64,000 nt of DNA from Myxococcales bacterium (GTDB lineage: Bacteria > Myxococcota_A > Polyangia > Haliangiales > Haliangiaceae): contig JADJUW010000001.1 of NCBI GenBank assembly GCA_016716835.1, positions 186,001 through 250,000 on the forward strand, read 5' to 3'. Below the pieces are notes generated by a model. The model was given only the letters and a program-made list of their open reading frames with translations, was not told the DNA's origin and did not search any database. Below, one piece after another: positions 43,272 through 51,731 of this stretch. Made by a program: the position numbers and the translations under genes. Each line of letters begins with the position of its first letter. The stretch's first letter is position 1.

Positions 43272-43277
43272 TATGTT
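43272..43277 (+). promoter_or_regulatory. -10-like box, leaderless start at 43285
   Basis: TATGTT lies 7 bases before ATG 43285 and selects this start over the open frame that begins at 43072. Confidence 0.4.
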
Positions 43278-43284
43278 GGGCGCG

Positions 43285-43932
43285 ATGAAGGGCTTTGTAA
43301 ATGACGACGTCACGCTCGCGCTGCGGCGCGCGGTCGAGGCCATCGAAGGCGTCAGCGGCGTTGAAATCGTCATCGCCATTCGGCGCCAGTCGAGTGATTG
43401 GTTGCACGCGAACCTCATCGTGGGCGGCGCGGCGGCGGTGGCGACGCTGGCGTTTTTGCTGTTCTCAAGCGGCGTGTATTCCAATTGGTCGCTGCTGATC
43501 GATCCGGTGGTCGCGGGCTTGGCGGTTGGCGCATTTGTCGAGTTGGTGCCCGGGCTCAAGCGTTGGCTGTCATCGCGCTCGTGGCGGCGGCGCGTGGTGA
43601 TGGCTGCGGCCAAGGCGACGTTTTACGATCGAGGTGTGCACCTGACGCAGAGCCGCGCCGGGCTGCTCGTGTATGTGTCGGTGCTCGAGCGCACCGCGGT
43701 CGTGGTAGGTGATCGCGCCGTGGTGGCGGCGGTCGCGCCCGCCGAGCTAGAGAGCTTGCGCGTCGACCTTGAGCGCGCGACCCATCACCATGGCGAGGCG
43801 ATTGCGGCGGCACTCACCGCGCGGTCGGCGCTGTTTTCGGCAAGCTTGCCGAGGCATGCTCACGATGAAAATGAATTGCCCGATGTGCCGAGCAGCCTCG
43901 TTTCGCGATGGATGTTTGGAGAACGGCAATGA
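43285..43932 (+). CDS. TPM-domain membrane protein
   Basis: A 215-residue protein. N-terminal residues 1-35 (VTLALRRAVEAIEGVSGVEIVIAIRRQS) and the C-terminal half (FYDRGVHLTQSRAGLLVYVSVLERTAVVVGDRAV) together form a TPM-type domain split by two membrane helices (VGGAAAVATLAFLLF and LLIDPVVAGLAVGAF). TPM domains occur in YgcG/Psb32 proteins involved in membrane or photosystem maintenance. The stop overlaps the next ATG (ATGA at 43929), coupling it to the Tim44-like gene. Confidence 0.72.
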   Translation: MKGFVNDDVTLALRRAVEAIEGVSGVEIVIAIRRQSSDWLHANLIVGGAAAVATLAFLLFSSGVYSNWSLLIDPVVAGLAVGAFVELVPGLKRWLSSRSWRRRVVMAAAKATFYDRGVHLTQSRAGLLVYVSVLERTAVVVGDRAVVAAVAPAELESLRVDLERATHHHGEAIAAALTARSALFSASLPRHAHDENELPDVPSSLVSRWMFGERQ

Positions 43933-45497
43933 GCTTGTTGCGTCTGCGAGGTGCGGCACGCCGCGCGCCGTGGGTACGGTGGCTGGGCATCTTAGCGGTG
44001 CTCGGGGTGGTCGCGCTCGTGCTGTTTGGCCAGGTATCGCTTGGCGAGGCGCGGCCGGGTGGCGGCGATACCTATTCCGGCGGTGGCGGGCACGGCGATG
44101 GTGGCGGCGGAGGCGGTGGCGACGGCGGCGCGCTGATGATCGATCTGCTCATGCTCGTGCTGCACCTTTGCATCGAGGTGCCGCACATTGGCTTGCCGCT
44201 GCTAGCGGCCGGCGTGGTGGTGTTTGTGTATCTAAGCTACAAGCGCAAGGCGAACGCGGATTGGGACAGCGGGCCACCGCACACGCTTGAAAGCGCCGAT
44301 GATATTTCGGCGTTGGTGCGCCTTGATGCCGGGTTCTCGCGCGTCTTGTTTGAGGATTTCGTGTTTCGCTTGTATGCGGAGGCACATCGCGCGGCGGGCG
44401 AGGGCGGCGGCGACCGCGGCGCGGCGCTGGACGCGCTGGCACCGTACGTGAGCGAGCGGGCGCGCGCGGCGTTGGCGGCGCAGGCCGCAGGCGTACCGGT
44501 GCATGCGGTCGTCATCGGCGCGATGCGCGTGGTACGCGCGCATATACCTAGCGAGCCCATAGACGAAGCTGGCGCGCCGGCGATGGCGCGGCTGGTGGTG
44601 CAATTTGAAGCCAACGTCACGCGCGGCGCGGCTGGCCGCGAGCAAACCATGTTTGTGGTCGAGACGTGGACGTTGGCGCGTGCGGCGACGGCGCAAACCA
44701 AGCCGCCGCGTGCGGACAAGATTTTTCCATGTCCCAATTGCGGCGCGCCTTGGCAGGCCGCGGCGAGCGGTGGACAAACCTGCGCCTTTTGCGGCGAGGT
44801 AGTCGACAACGGGCGGTTTGACTGGCTGGTAGAGGAGGCCTCACTCGTTAGTTCAGACGCGCGGCCGCCGACGCTGCGAGGCACGACGCCTGAGCGCGGC
44901 ACCGATTTGCCGACGTATGTACAGGCGGGTTTTGAGGACCGCTTCGCCCGCCTCGTTGCCGACGACCCACAGGTCTCGTTTGCCAATATCAATGCGCGGC
45001 TCGATCTAATCTATCGCGAGCTCAACCATGCGTGGTCCGCCGGCGACCTTGCGCCAGCTCGCGGCGTGATGTCGGATGGTCTGTACGACTCGTTTCAATA
45101 CTGGATGGTGGCGTATGAAGCGCAGGGCCTGCGCAATACGCTGGTCGACATGGCCATCACCAACCGGCAGCCGTGCAAGCTGATTCGCGACAAACACTAC
45201 GACGCGCTGACCATCCGCATTTGGGGCAGCGGGCGAGACTTTACGATCGAGCGCGCGACTGGCAAGGTGGTTGGCGGCAGCAAGCGCACGCCGCGTGCAT
45301 ACAGCGAATACTGGACGCTCATACGCGCCGCGGGCCGGCGCGGCGAGCCGCAGCGCGCGCTGCAATGTGGCAACTGCGGCGCCCCGCTCAAGGTGACCAT
45401 GGCCGGCGCCTGCGCGCATTGCAACGCCCACGTTACCGCCGGCGAATTTGACTGGGTGCTGTCAAAGATTGAGCAAGACGATAGCTATCGTGGGTAG
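43929..45497 (+). CDS. Tim44-like domain protein with two zinc ribbons
   Basis: A 522-residue membrane protein. TM1 is about 19-40, a Gly-rich loop (GGGGHGDGGGGGGG) follows, and TM2 is about 80-103. Two globular regions follow. The first contains LDAGFSRVLFEDFVFRLYAEAHRA, a Tim44-like helix. The ribbons are CPNCGAPWQAAASGGQTCAFC and CGNCGAPLKVTMAGACAHC, the second near the C-terminus. Between them a second Tim44-type domain (INARLDLIYRELNHAWSAGDL, LIRDKHYDALTIRIWGSGRDF) resembles the NTF2-like fold. It probably forms a complex with the coupled TPM protein in the inner membrane; the role is unknown. Confidence 0.72.
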   Translation: MSLLRLRGAARRAPWVRWLGILAVLGVVALVLFGQVSLGEARPGGGDTYSGGGGHGDGGGGGGGDGGALMIDLLMLVLHLCIEVPHIGLPLLAAGVVVFVYLSYKRKANADWDSGPPHTLESADDISALVRLDAGFSRVLFEDFVFRLYAEAHRAAGEGGGDRGAALDALAPYVSERARAALAAQAAGVPVHAVVIGAMRVVRAHIPSEPIDEAGAPAMARLVVQFEANVTRGAAGREQTMFVVETWTLARAATAQTKPPRADKIFPCPNCGAPWQAAASGGQTCAFCGEVVDNGRFDWLVEEASLVSSDARPPTLRGTTPERGTDLPTYVQAGFEDRFARLVADDPQVSFANINARLDLIYRELNHAWSAGDLAPARGVMSDGLYDSFQYWMVAYEAQGLRNTLVDMAITNRQPCKLIRDKHYDALTIRIWGSGRDFTIERATGKVVGGSKRTPRAYSEYWTLIRAAGRRGEPQRALQCGNCGAPLKVTMAGACAHCNAHVTAGEFDWVLSKIEQDDSYRG

Positions 45498-45714
45498 CGT
45501 TAGCGGGTGTCCACGCTTCGTCTCGCCACGGCGGTCAGCGGCGCTATAGTCAGCGCCGCGCGACGACATGCTTCGCCTCAGAGCTACGGCTACTCGCGCT
45601 GCTCGTAACGCCTTGCGCTCAGGAGGAACCCCGTGTCTACGCCTGGCGCCAACGTGCCTTCGCGAAACGCTCTGATCCGAACATGTGTCGCACGCCGCTT
45701 CTGCGCGCTACCCT

Positions 45715-45754
45715 ACCGGCAGGTAGCGCACGTTTCTTCCGCGAGCATAGATTG
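45715..45754 (-). repeat. Diverged inverted copy of the 47-base unit
   Basis: Read on the minus strand this matches most of the tandem unit with several substitutions. It faces the array across about 70 bases, so the transcript or single strand could fold into a long stem. Confidence 0.6.
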
Positions 45755-45823
45755 CAGGGCGGGGGAGTTGGCACCGAGGGATGTGGATACCACAGTGTTT
45801 TCGCGGCGCCCCGGAGGGTCGCT

Positions 45824-45956
45824 ATCTGCGAGCAGGAAGACACGTGCGCGCACCTGCCGGTCACCCATCTATCTGCGAGCAGGAAGACACGTGCGCGCAC
45901 CTGCCGGTCCTCCATCTATCTGCGAGCAGGAAGACACGTGCGCCCTCCTGCCGGTC
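45824..45956 (+). repeat. Tandem repeat, 47-bp unit, about 2.8 copies
   Basis: Units begin with ATCTGCGAGCAGGAAGACAC at 45824, 45871 and 45918. The first 38 bases are identical or nearly so; the third copy has CCTCC in place of CACC near its end and is cut at 45956. Within a unit, GCAGG and CCTGC flank CACGTGCGCGCA, forming an internal stem. The interval between units is only about 9 bases and nearly constant, so it is not a CRISPR array. Confidence 0.85.
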
Positions 45957-45978
45957 AGCGCTCAGGTCCCGCGCACCA

Positions 45979-46785
45979 CTAGTGCTGCAGAGGAAACGAT
46001 AGGTCCGTCATGATAACGCAAGGTGCGACGCGCGGGCCGCCGCCGCTAACCTGCGCATCGCAGTCGATGATTTCGTCGGGCCGCAGGTAGTTGCGGTGTT
46101 TTTCGGCGACGTCGGCCGCTGGCACGACCTCGTAGAGAAATTTCCGATAGCGAATCATGTCGGCGGCCTGCGTGGCGCGCTGCGCCTCAAAGGCTCGCTC
46201 GAGCGCACGGATGTCGGTGGCGCGCTCGTAGCGCGGCACAAACGAATTGGGCGACAGCACATACTCGGCAACAAGGCCGAGGAGCGCCGCGCCGCTGAGC
46301 TGGGTGTAATCATAAATGTGTTGGATTTCGTGGATGACGAGAGCTTCGATCGCCGCGGCATCGGGCTGGGTGGCAAATGCCGTGCTCAGCACCACAAAAT
46401 AATGTCGCTTGCTGGCGCGGCGGGCGACGTCGAGCGAGCGAAACGAGGTGCGCAACAGCGAATCGCTGCTGGTGCCCGTGCGTGCTTCGATGTGCATGTC
46501 TTCGAGGGAAGGGAATTCCTCGGCGACCACGCGATCGATGCTGGCTTGCAGTGCGGTGGCGTCGGCAACTGAGGTTACGACCGCGACATCGTCGTCGATC
46601 ACGCCGCCGGGCGTCGAGAGGCTAGCCGCCTCGGCGAGCAAGGCGGCCTTCGCCTGATCGTCAATCTGCTCACCAGCTTCGGCTTCGTCAGCTGGCGGGT
46701 GCATGCAACCCGACGCGCCGGCCAGGGCACATAGCGTGCCTCCGAGGACAATTGGCCCCATCAAACGAGCGATTCGCGAGTGCAT
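45979..46785 (-). CDS. Zincin-like lipoprotein
   Basis: A 268-residue lipoprotein with the lipobox ALAGASGC (Cys27). Residue numbering places an HExxH motif at His152-Glu153-His156 in ALVIHEIQHIYDYTQL, the metal-binding helix of a zincin protease. A possible third ligand, the Glu of AEYVLS, lies about 20 residues later. RYERATDIRALERAFEAQRA further downstream may form the glutamate helix of the protease. Substrate unknown; a surface protease would suit a predatory species. The last residues (CDAQVSGGGPRVAPCVI) hold a possible disulfide. It shares no promoter box of the leaderless type. Confidence 0.7.
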   Translation of the reverse strand: MHSRIARLMGPIVLGGTLCALAGASGCMHPPADEAEAGEQIDDQAKAALLAEAASLSTPGGVIDDDVAVVTSVADATALQASIDRVVAEEFPSLEDMHIEARTGTSSDSLLRTSFRSLDVARRASKRHYFVVLSTAFATQPDAAAIEALVIHEIQHIYDYTQLSGAALLGLVAEYVLSPNSFVPRYERATDIRALERAFEAQRATQAADMIRYRKFLYEVVPAADVAEKHRNYLRPDEIIDCDAQVSGGGPRVAPCVIMTDLSFPLQH

Positions 46786-46953
46786 GCTGTTTGGAAAGCA
46801 AGCCGCGTGCCAGGAGCAGTGAGCAATGGCGGCAGTTGTGCCCGTAGCAAATCAAGGTCAGTACGCCTCGCCAAAAGTTAATTCTTTTACATTGTTTTGC
46901 CGCCAACGCCGCACGTTGGCGCGCTTGGCGCAGCGCTTGCAGTAGCCGTCCCT

Positions 46954-47583
46954 ATGAGCGGAAATCGATTCTACGCGGTTATGTTTGCCTTCGCCTTGAC
47001 CTGCCTCACGGCCAACGCGGAAGGCTCGCCACAGAAAAATAAGGGGTCTCTAAAAACCGGCTTTGCGCTTGCGAAAGCCAGAGCCGCCAAAGCCTGGAAA
47101 TCTCCCAAATACGCCCTAAAGGAGACGATCGGTAGTCATTTGGCCGCGGTCAAGCTGGCGAGAAATGGTTCGCCGCTGCCCGAAGACGGTGCCAAAAGAG
47201 TCTTTATCCATATTGGCGGAGGAGAGGTCAGTTTTGAACAAAAGGATGGTTCCACCGTGTTTTCGAAAATGGGTGATCTGTCAATCGTGCGCGAGACCGT
47301 CCGCAGCAATATCGACGCCGCAGGCTACAAACTAGATTTCTCAGAGAGGGCGATCGAACGCGCCGACGGCAAGCGCACCAATGTATCCACCCTGATTATT
47401 CGACCGCCCGCGCGTGAGCTGCGTTTTCGCGATCTCGAGTTTCGCACCGCGCCCGACGGCGTGATCCGGTTGCGCAACACCGAAATTCCGACCGCAACCA
47501 AGAACAACCGGGCCGCCATCCTTCGCGCCGTACAACCGCTGGGGCAAGAAATGTACGACGCCGTTGAACGCGCGCTGGAATAA
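46954..47583 (+). CDS. Secreted protein of unknown function
   Basis: A 209-residue protein with a signal peptide (YAVMFAFALTCLTANA, cleavage before EGSPQ). The mature part is basic at first (KNKGSLKTGFALAKARAAKAWKS), then mixed alpha/beta, including FIHIGGGEVSFEQKDGSTVFSK and RPPARELRFRDLEFR. No cysteine pairs or catalytic motif are evident. It lies at the left border of the lower-GC accessory island. ATG 46954 opens the signal; a start at 46897 would be GC-rich non-coding leader. Confidence 0.55.
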   Translation: MSGNRFYAVMFAFALTCLTANAEGSPQKNKGSLKTGFALAKARAAKAWKSPKYALKETIGSHLAAVKLARNGSPLPEDGAKRVFIHIGGGEVSFEQKDGSTVFSKMGDLSIVRETVRSNIDAAGYKLDFSERAIERADGKRTNVSTLIIRPPARELRFRDLEFRTAPDGVIRLRNTEIPTATKNNRAAILRAVQPLGQEMYDAVERALE

Positions 47584-47620
47584 TACGGGCGTCCAAAGTA
47601 ATATGCCTGGAGTTGCAAGC

Positions 47621-48067
47621 ATGAAATCTATTGTACCTGCGATTGGTGACGTGTTTCTGATTCCTGTTGAGGGCAAATACGCGGTTTGCAAGATTATTTG
47701 GCTTTCGATAAGAACAAAGAACGTTTTCTCATTCGTTGCGAAGCCCCAGCTGGCCGACACGCCGGAGGCATCACTTCGGATGGCAGGTGACGAAGGCCAT
47801 GCGGTTGTTGAGACTTTTGCTGGGAAAGCAAAGGTGTTCTACACGGACCTGGCCAAGCTGAAGACCGGCGCATGGCGCATAGTTGGGAATTCCCCGCTAT
47901 CACAAGATGAGAGTGAAGCGCTGCAGTATCATAATGTCGGAGGTAAGTTGTGCAAGGGAGATGAAGAGATAAGGCCGCTGAGTGTGGATGAAATCAAAGC
48001 CATACCAAAAATGCTCATCGCGGGATACGAGGCAATTGACAACTTCATGCGGCTAGCCTTCAAATAA
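47621..48067 (+). CDS. Immunity protein 26-like protein
   Basis: A 148-residue cytosolic protein. PAIGDVFLIPVEGKYAVCKIIWLS matches the N-terminal strand pair (GD-F-IP...Y...K-I) of the Imm26 family that protects against polymorphic toxins. WRIVGNSPLSQDESEALQYHNVGGKL fits its later part. No toxin gene sits beside it in this window. The GC content is well below that of the core genes. ATG 47621 is chosen; ATG 47603 would add six residues. Confidence 0.55.
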   Translation: MKSIVPAIGDVFLIPVEGKYAVCKIIWLSIRTKNVFSFVAKPQLADTPEASLRMAGDEGHAVVETFAGKAKVFYTDLAKLKTGAWRIVGNSPLSQDESEALQYHNVGGKLCKGDEEIRPLSVDEIKAIPKMLIAGYEAIDNFMRLAFK

Positions 48068-48275
48068 CGACGGCAGGGATGTCGCAACGTGTATTCAGTG
48101 TCCTTGCACGCACGCGCCAGGGAGATGCGAAATGCCTGGTCATGGATTTGTGCGGTGCTGAAGGCTGGTGATCCAGCTGCACCGTGATGCACTGTGAATC
48201 CATGGGTTGGGCCGACTCTTGGGCAGGATGCCGCATCGACTTGATGGCCAACTTCAATTGGCGGGGGTGACCAGC

Positions 48276-48281
48276 TATAGT
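48276..48281 (+). promoter_or_regulatory. -10 box, leaderless start at 48288
   Basis: TATAGT, one base from the consensus TATAAT, lies 6 bases before ATG 48288. This is the best -10 match among the leaderless-type starts in the window. Confidence 0.5.
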
Positions 48282-48287
48282 GAGGCG

Positions 48288-48836
48288 ATGGAATACTATT
48301 TGGTTGGATCCGACGAAGGCTTCAACGAGCTTGGTTTTCCGGACGTGAACACCTGGCAGAAGTACATGGGGATGCCCGCCGGGTTGTCCAAAATCTGGGT
48401 TCCCGAAACCTTGGAGTATGTGTACGGCGCGAGAAGCAAAAGACGCAAAGATTTTGATATGTCGTCGTATTGTGAGCCGCTGTTTGTAATTGGTGAGAGG
48501 GCCTTACATGCGATCGGAGAGAAGCTCGCCAAGTATGGCGAAATTCTTGAGCTAGGAAGCCCGAAGGGATTTTATTTTTTTCACTGTACCAATGTTGTCG
48601 ATGCTCTTGTCGACGACGAATCTGAAATCGTTTGGCTCGATAAGGCGCAGGGCTGGATCGCGGGAATCAATCGGTTTGTCTTGAGCGGGAGCAAGCTGAA
48701 GGGGCATGGCATATTCAGGTTGCCGCAAGCAAATTTCAGGTACACGTTTTTCGGCGAGGAGTTCAAGCGACTGATTGGTAAGCATCGCCTCGCAGGGATA
48801 CATTTCAACAGGCGCGAAGGTATTCGCGTAGCGTAA
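48288..48836 (+). CDS. DUF1629/Imm11-like immunity protein
   Basis: A 182-residue cytosolic protein. CEPLFVIGERALHAIGEKLAKYGEILEL, then GFYFFHCTNVVDALVDDESEIVWLD and HGIFRLPQANFRYTFFGEEFKRLI, follow the DUF1629/Imm11 pattern (phe/tyr-rich strands, N-V-VDALD, iFRlP, then a GIHF end). Family members give self-protection in toxin-immunity pairs. With the Imm26-like gene upstream it forms an orphan immunity patch. Codon use is AT-shifted relative to the core genes. Confidence 0.65.
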   Translation: MEYYLVGSDEGFNELGFPDVNTWQKYMGMPAGLSKIWVPETLEYVYGARSKRRKDFDMSSYCEPLFVIGERALHAIGEKLAKYGEILELGSPKGFYFFHCTNVVDALVDDESEIVWLDKAQGWIAGINRFVLSGSKLKGHGIFRLPQANFRYTFFGEEFKRLIGKHRLAGIHFNRREGIRVA

Positions 48837-48855
48837 CCCGCCTTGGGCCAGCACG

Positions 48856-49014
48856 AGTGCTCTGTCACAGCGAACATGAGCCGGTATGCGCCGACCTGGT
48901 CGCTGAGGCCGAGGCGCGCTGACCGAGTTTGGTGGTTCCAAATGAGGGAAGCGCAACGATGGGATCGGCGGCCAGGGCAAGCAGAGGGGCTCATGTTCGC
49001 TGTGACAGAGTACT
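48856..49014. mobile_element. MITE-like element with 27-bp terminal inverted repeats
   Basis: Left arm 48856-48882 and right arm 48988-49014 are inverted copies with one mismatch; each includes CTCTGTCACAGCGAACATGA (left arm orientation). They enclose 105 bases with no gene. Total length is 159 bp. No clear target duplication is seen. It is probably a non-autonomous or decayed insertion sequence; the family is not assigned. Confidence 0.7.
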
Positions 49015-49132
49015 AGGTGCGCTGGTATTTTGCATGACCTATAAATGCGGGCAAAAGGGGCGTCCGGTCGGCGGGATGGCGGCGATCGTCCACGACGTGC
49101 GGCACCCCGTATTGTTGGCCGTGCCGGCCCGT

Positions 49133-49669
49133 TTAGACCTGTGGTTCGCAAACAAACCCAATCCAGCCGGGCAGATTCAACGCGACGCAGGCCTTGGCTC
49201 GGGCTTGGCCATTGGTTTCAATTCCAAACCAGGAAAGCGATTCCTCGGCGCTACATGTAAGCATCCACCACTGATCGCGTCCGGGGTCGTGCGAGAAGGC
49301 CCACGTCGACGATGACTTAATATCCCAATAATTGTTTTGGCCGCCAAACGCTACCTCGGGTTGGAGGCCCGGGACTGGATCGCCAGGATCGGTCATTGTA
49401 GTGAGCCTGACCTTGGTGGGGCACTTGTAGAGCTTCAGCCCCATGCTCTGAACAATGTCGAGCGTTGCCAATGAAATTCCGGCGTCGCCAGACGCAGCAA
49501 GTAGCCGCTGCTCGAGCGATTGAGAACCTTGTTGTGACTCTGCATCGCGCTCGAGCGTCGTCCGAGCGGATTCATCGTGGTTCGCTTCACCGACATCGCT
49601 TTCATCACCGGTGGTACAGGCGGCGGCAGAGGTCAGGAGCGCTAGTGCTAACGTGTTGGAGAATTTCAT
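49133..49669 (-). CDS. Lipoprotein of unknown function
   Basis: A 178-residue protein with a lipobox (LLTSAAAC, Cys18) and a charged spacer rich in Glu and Ser. The mature domain has KLYKCPTKVRLT, SSTWAFSHDPGRDQWWMLTC and KACVALNLPGWIGFVC, with four cysteines likely in two disulfides. No family is recognised. It faces away from the immunity genes. ATG 49669 directly opens the signal sequence. Confidence 0.62.
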   Translation of the reverse strand: MKFSNTLALALLTSAAACTTGDESDVGEANHDESARTTLERDAESQQGSQSLEQRLLAASGDAGISLATLDIVQSMGLKLYKCPTKVRLTTMTDPGDPVPGLQPEVAFGGQNNYWDIKSSSTWAFSHDPGRDQWWMLTCSAEESLSWFGIETNGQARAKACVALNLPGWIGFVCEPQV

Positions 49670-50015
49670 GATGATAGAGACAAGTTCAATAAATATGCCA
49701 ACCGTGGTCGCTAGCTCACAGTTCTGAACGCCAAGCGATTCGAGGAGTTATCCTGCGGCAATCCGCAAAGCCCCGATGATGAGCTTGCCGAGCTGGGGGG
49801 GATTCCCCCGCATGTGGCGACAAGCCACTCGTATGAAAACATCGCACCAGGGCGCACATGCGAATTTGCAGCAACGCGTTATCTGGCTTGTTTCCGGCGT
49901 CGCAAGGGGCTGGCGAGGGCTACATGACGCGGCGTCGAAGGCTGGAGCGGCCGCGCCCGCTTGGCACAAGCCATGCAATTCCCTGTTTGCAGTCTGCATG
50001 AAAATGGAAAAATCT
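49670..50015. other. Gene-poor leader between lipoprotein genes
   Basis: A 346-base stretch. It holds an unstarted open frame of 70 codons (49715-49927) with protein-like composition but no ATG and no Shine-Dalgarno sequence. The CCATGCAATTCCCTG segment before GLUG gene 1 shows no -35/-10 pair. The upstream extension of the GLUG gene to 49776 is not coding, because the lipoprotein signal starts at 50016. Confidence 0.35.
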
Positions 50016-51512
50016 ATGACTACTTCTCCACGCAACATTCTACGACGCGCTTCTATTGGCTTGGCCACCGCCAGCATCATGCTGGTGGGGTGCATCACCG
50101 AGCCGCTCGACGACTCGCAGGAGGCACCTCCGCCGGGAGACTCCGAGCTTCGCGCCGGCGACCGACAAGACGGCCAACCCAATAACGCGGGCCCCGGCTG
50201 TAACCCAGCTGATCACGACAAGATCGGCATTTCCTACAAGGACGTCGGCAACGGCAGCGAGACCGTCCCTTATCGCATCTACAATGCCTTTCAGCTTATC
50301 TCTATGTCAAAGGCCGGCCAAGACATGAGCAAACACTACGAGCAATGTGCCGACATCGATATGAACGATCTGACGATGTTCGGGGCTCCGGAGCGAAGGT
50401 TTACCATTGGTTGGAATGCCAATCCGTTTACTGGTAGCTATGATGGTAATGGTTTTGCGATTAAAAATTTCACAAACAATATTACCAGCCCTCTCTTTGC
50501 GGGGAGCGACGAAAGTCAGGTTGGCCTATTTGGGTATATTGCTCATGCTGAATTGAGCAACATCAGTCTGGTCGATGCGACCGTTAGTGCCCCCGAGGGA
50601 TGGTCGATTGGTACGCTGGTAGGGCACATGGAAGCCAGCACAGTTCATAACTGTCATAGCTCAGGCTCAGTTGAGGGGATTGGCGATGTAGGGGGATTGG
50701 TAGGCCACGCCATTGCAAAATCTCTCATAGTTGAATCAAGCGCCGCTACCCATGTGAAGTTTTACGATTACCGCGCGGGTGGACTTGTCGGTGTACTGAA
50801 TGCATCCACTGTTATGAAATCAAGCGCAAGTGGAGATGTTTTCGGCGTTGACGACGGCGACAATGGCGGTGCCGGTGGGTTTGTGGGCGATACATTTGAC
50901 CATTCCTCGATTGCTAATTGTTTTGCAACCGGAGATGTTAGTGGATTTGCAGGTGTGGGAGGTTTTGGCAGTAGCATGCAAAAGACGCACATCTTGAATT
51001 CCTATGCCACTGGCGATGTGCGCGGCTACTTGAGTGTTGGAGGGTTCGCTTCGTTTTTGGACGCGTCATTTTTGGCAAATGTGTATGCGACTGGAAATGT
51101 TGTGGGCGAGTGGGATTACGTTGGGGGGTTTGTGGGTGCAGTCCAAAATTCGACCATTGCTAATGGCTATGCCACAGGCGATGTGACTGGCATATACCAG
51201 ACACAGGTGGGAGGATTTGCAGGCCTCATGCAAGGAGGCACCATCTCCAATGTGTTTACGCTCTCTCAATCCATACAGGGGCAAGCCGACGTAGGTGTAT
51301 TTGCTGCGCTTGATAAGGGCGGGAGCACGGTAACCAACGCTTACTACTGGAGCAAGGTGGCCTGCGTGAACAACAATTGCAATACAGCTTTCGCCACCCC
51401 TGAAAGCAAGAAGTCGCGCTTTTTTAGTAAAAACAACGCGCCGCTAGACATGTGGGACTTTGTTAACATCTGGGAAGAAATCCCCGGCACCACGCCGGTT
51501 CTGAAGCAATAA
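50016..51512 (+). CDS. GLUG-repeat lipoprotein 1
   Basis: A 498-residue surface lipoprotein. The lipobox is ASIMLVGC (Cys near residue 23). After CNPADH the body begins with a YRIYNAFQLISMSK segment (a pectate-lyase-like entry), then DIDMNDLTMF and about ten beta-helix repeats of the GLUG type (VGGLVGHAIAKSLIVESSA, AGGFVGDTFDHSSIANCFATGDVSG). The C-terminal module contains YYWSKVACVNNNCNT and APLDMWDFVNIWEE. GLUG repeats occur in adhesins and IgA-type proteases. It lacks the Cys-rich module present in paralogues 2 and 3. Codons are AT-richer than the core genes. Confidence 0.82.
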   Translation: MTTSPRNILRRASIGLATASIMLVGCITEPLDDSQEAPPPGDSELRAGDRQDGQPNNAGPGCNPADHDKIGISYKDVGNGSETVPYRIYNAFQLISMSKAGQDMSKHYEQCADIDMNDLTMFGAPERRFTIGWNANPFTGSYDGNGFAIKNFTNNITSPLFAGSDESQVGLFGYIAHAELSNISLVDATVSAPEGWSIGTLVGHMEASTVHNCHSSGSVEGIGDVGGLVGHAIAKSLIVESSAATHVKFYDYRAGGLVGVLNASTVMKSSASGDVFGVDDGDNGGAGGFVGDTFDHSSIANCFATGDVSGFAGVGGFGSSMQKTHILNSYATGDVRGYLSVGGFASFLDASFLANVYATGNVVGEWDYVGGFVGAVQNSTIANGYATGDVTGIYQTQVGGFAGLMQGGTISNVFTLSQSIQGQADVGVFAALDKGGSTVTNAYYWSKVACVNNNCNTAFATPESKKSRFFSKNNAPLDMWDFVNIWEEIPGTTPVLKQ

Positions 51513-51536
51513 ACCGAGCGTTTTGGTTGAATTGGT

Positions 51537-51707
51537 AACGATTTTACAATCGGAAGGTTCAGCGGCAATGGCGCTAGGGGTCTCCTTGTAGGAAGCGAAA
51601 CGAACCGAGTAGGTTCCCTCGTGATCTGCCGGCAAGCCTTGGGCGCCTCCACTTGCTTGGACATTAGCCCTCGGCAGCCTCTAGCCACCAGCGGCCATCA
51701 AATTTGA
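51537..51707 (+). pseudogene. Relic of a GLUG-family gene
   Basis: A reading frame of 56 codons without start begins NDFTIGRFSGNG and continues LLVGSETNRVGSL before TGA 51705. It aligns with the NNFTIENF...LLAGSSEDQVGLF segment of the neighbouring paralogues. After about 45 residues the similarity fades. It is a scrap left between genes 1 and 2, evidence of duplication and loss. Confidence 0.6.
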
Positions 51708-51731
51708 TAGCGACAACAAAGTAAAAACCCT

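Larger units (their letters stand above)
45498..45978. other. 481-base gene-free convergent gap with repeats
   Basis: The gap lies between the stops of the Tim44-like gene (+) and the zincin-like lipoprotein gene (-). It holds the 47-base tandem repeat array (45824-45956), a diverged inverted copy of that unit (45715-45754), and near 45582-45622 a stretch (CTACGGCTACTCGCG, CTCGTAACGCC) that loosely recalls the core of the dispersed hairpin repeat. Short open frames here contain only the repeats and are not genes. Confidence 0.6.

Noticed and set aside
45824..45956. CRISPR-like regular repeats
   Set aside because: Intervals between repeats are only about 9 bases and almost the same sequence, there are fewer than three full units, and no cas genes are nearby. 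It is an ordinary tandem repeat.
49715..49927. Possible gene of 70 codons (segment NAKRFEELSCGNPQSPDDELAELG-like)
   Set aside because: No ATG, GTG or TTG near its beginning and no Shine-Dalgarno sequence; left as an open stretch that may be a gene scrap.
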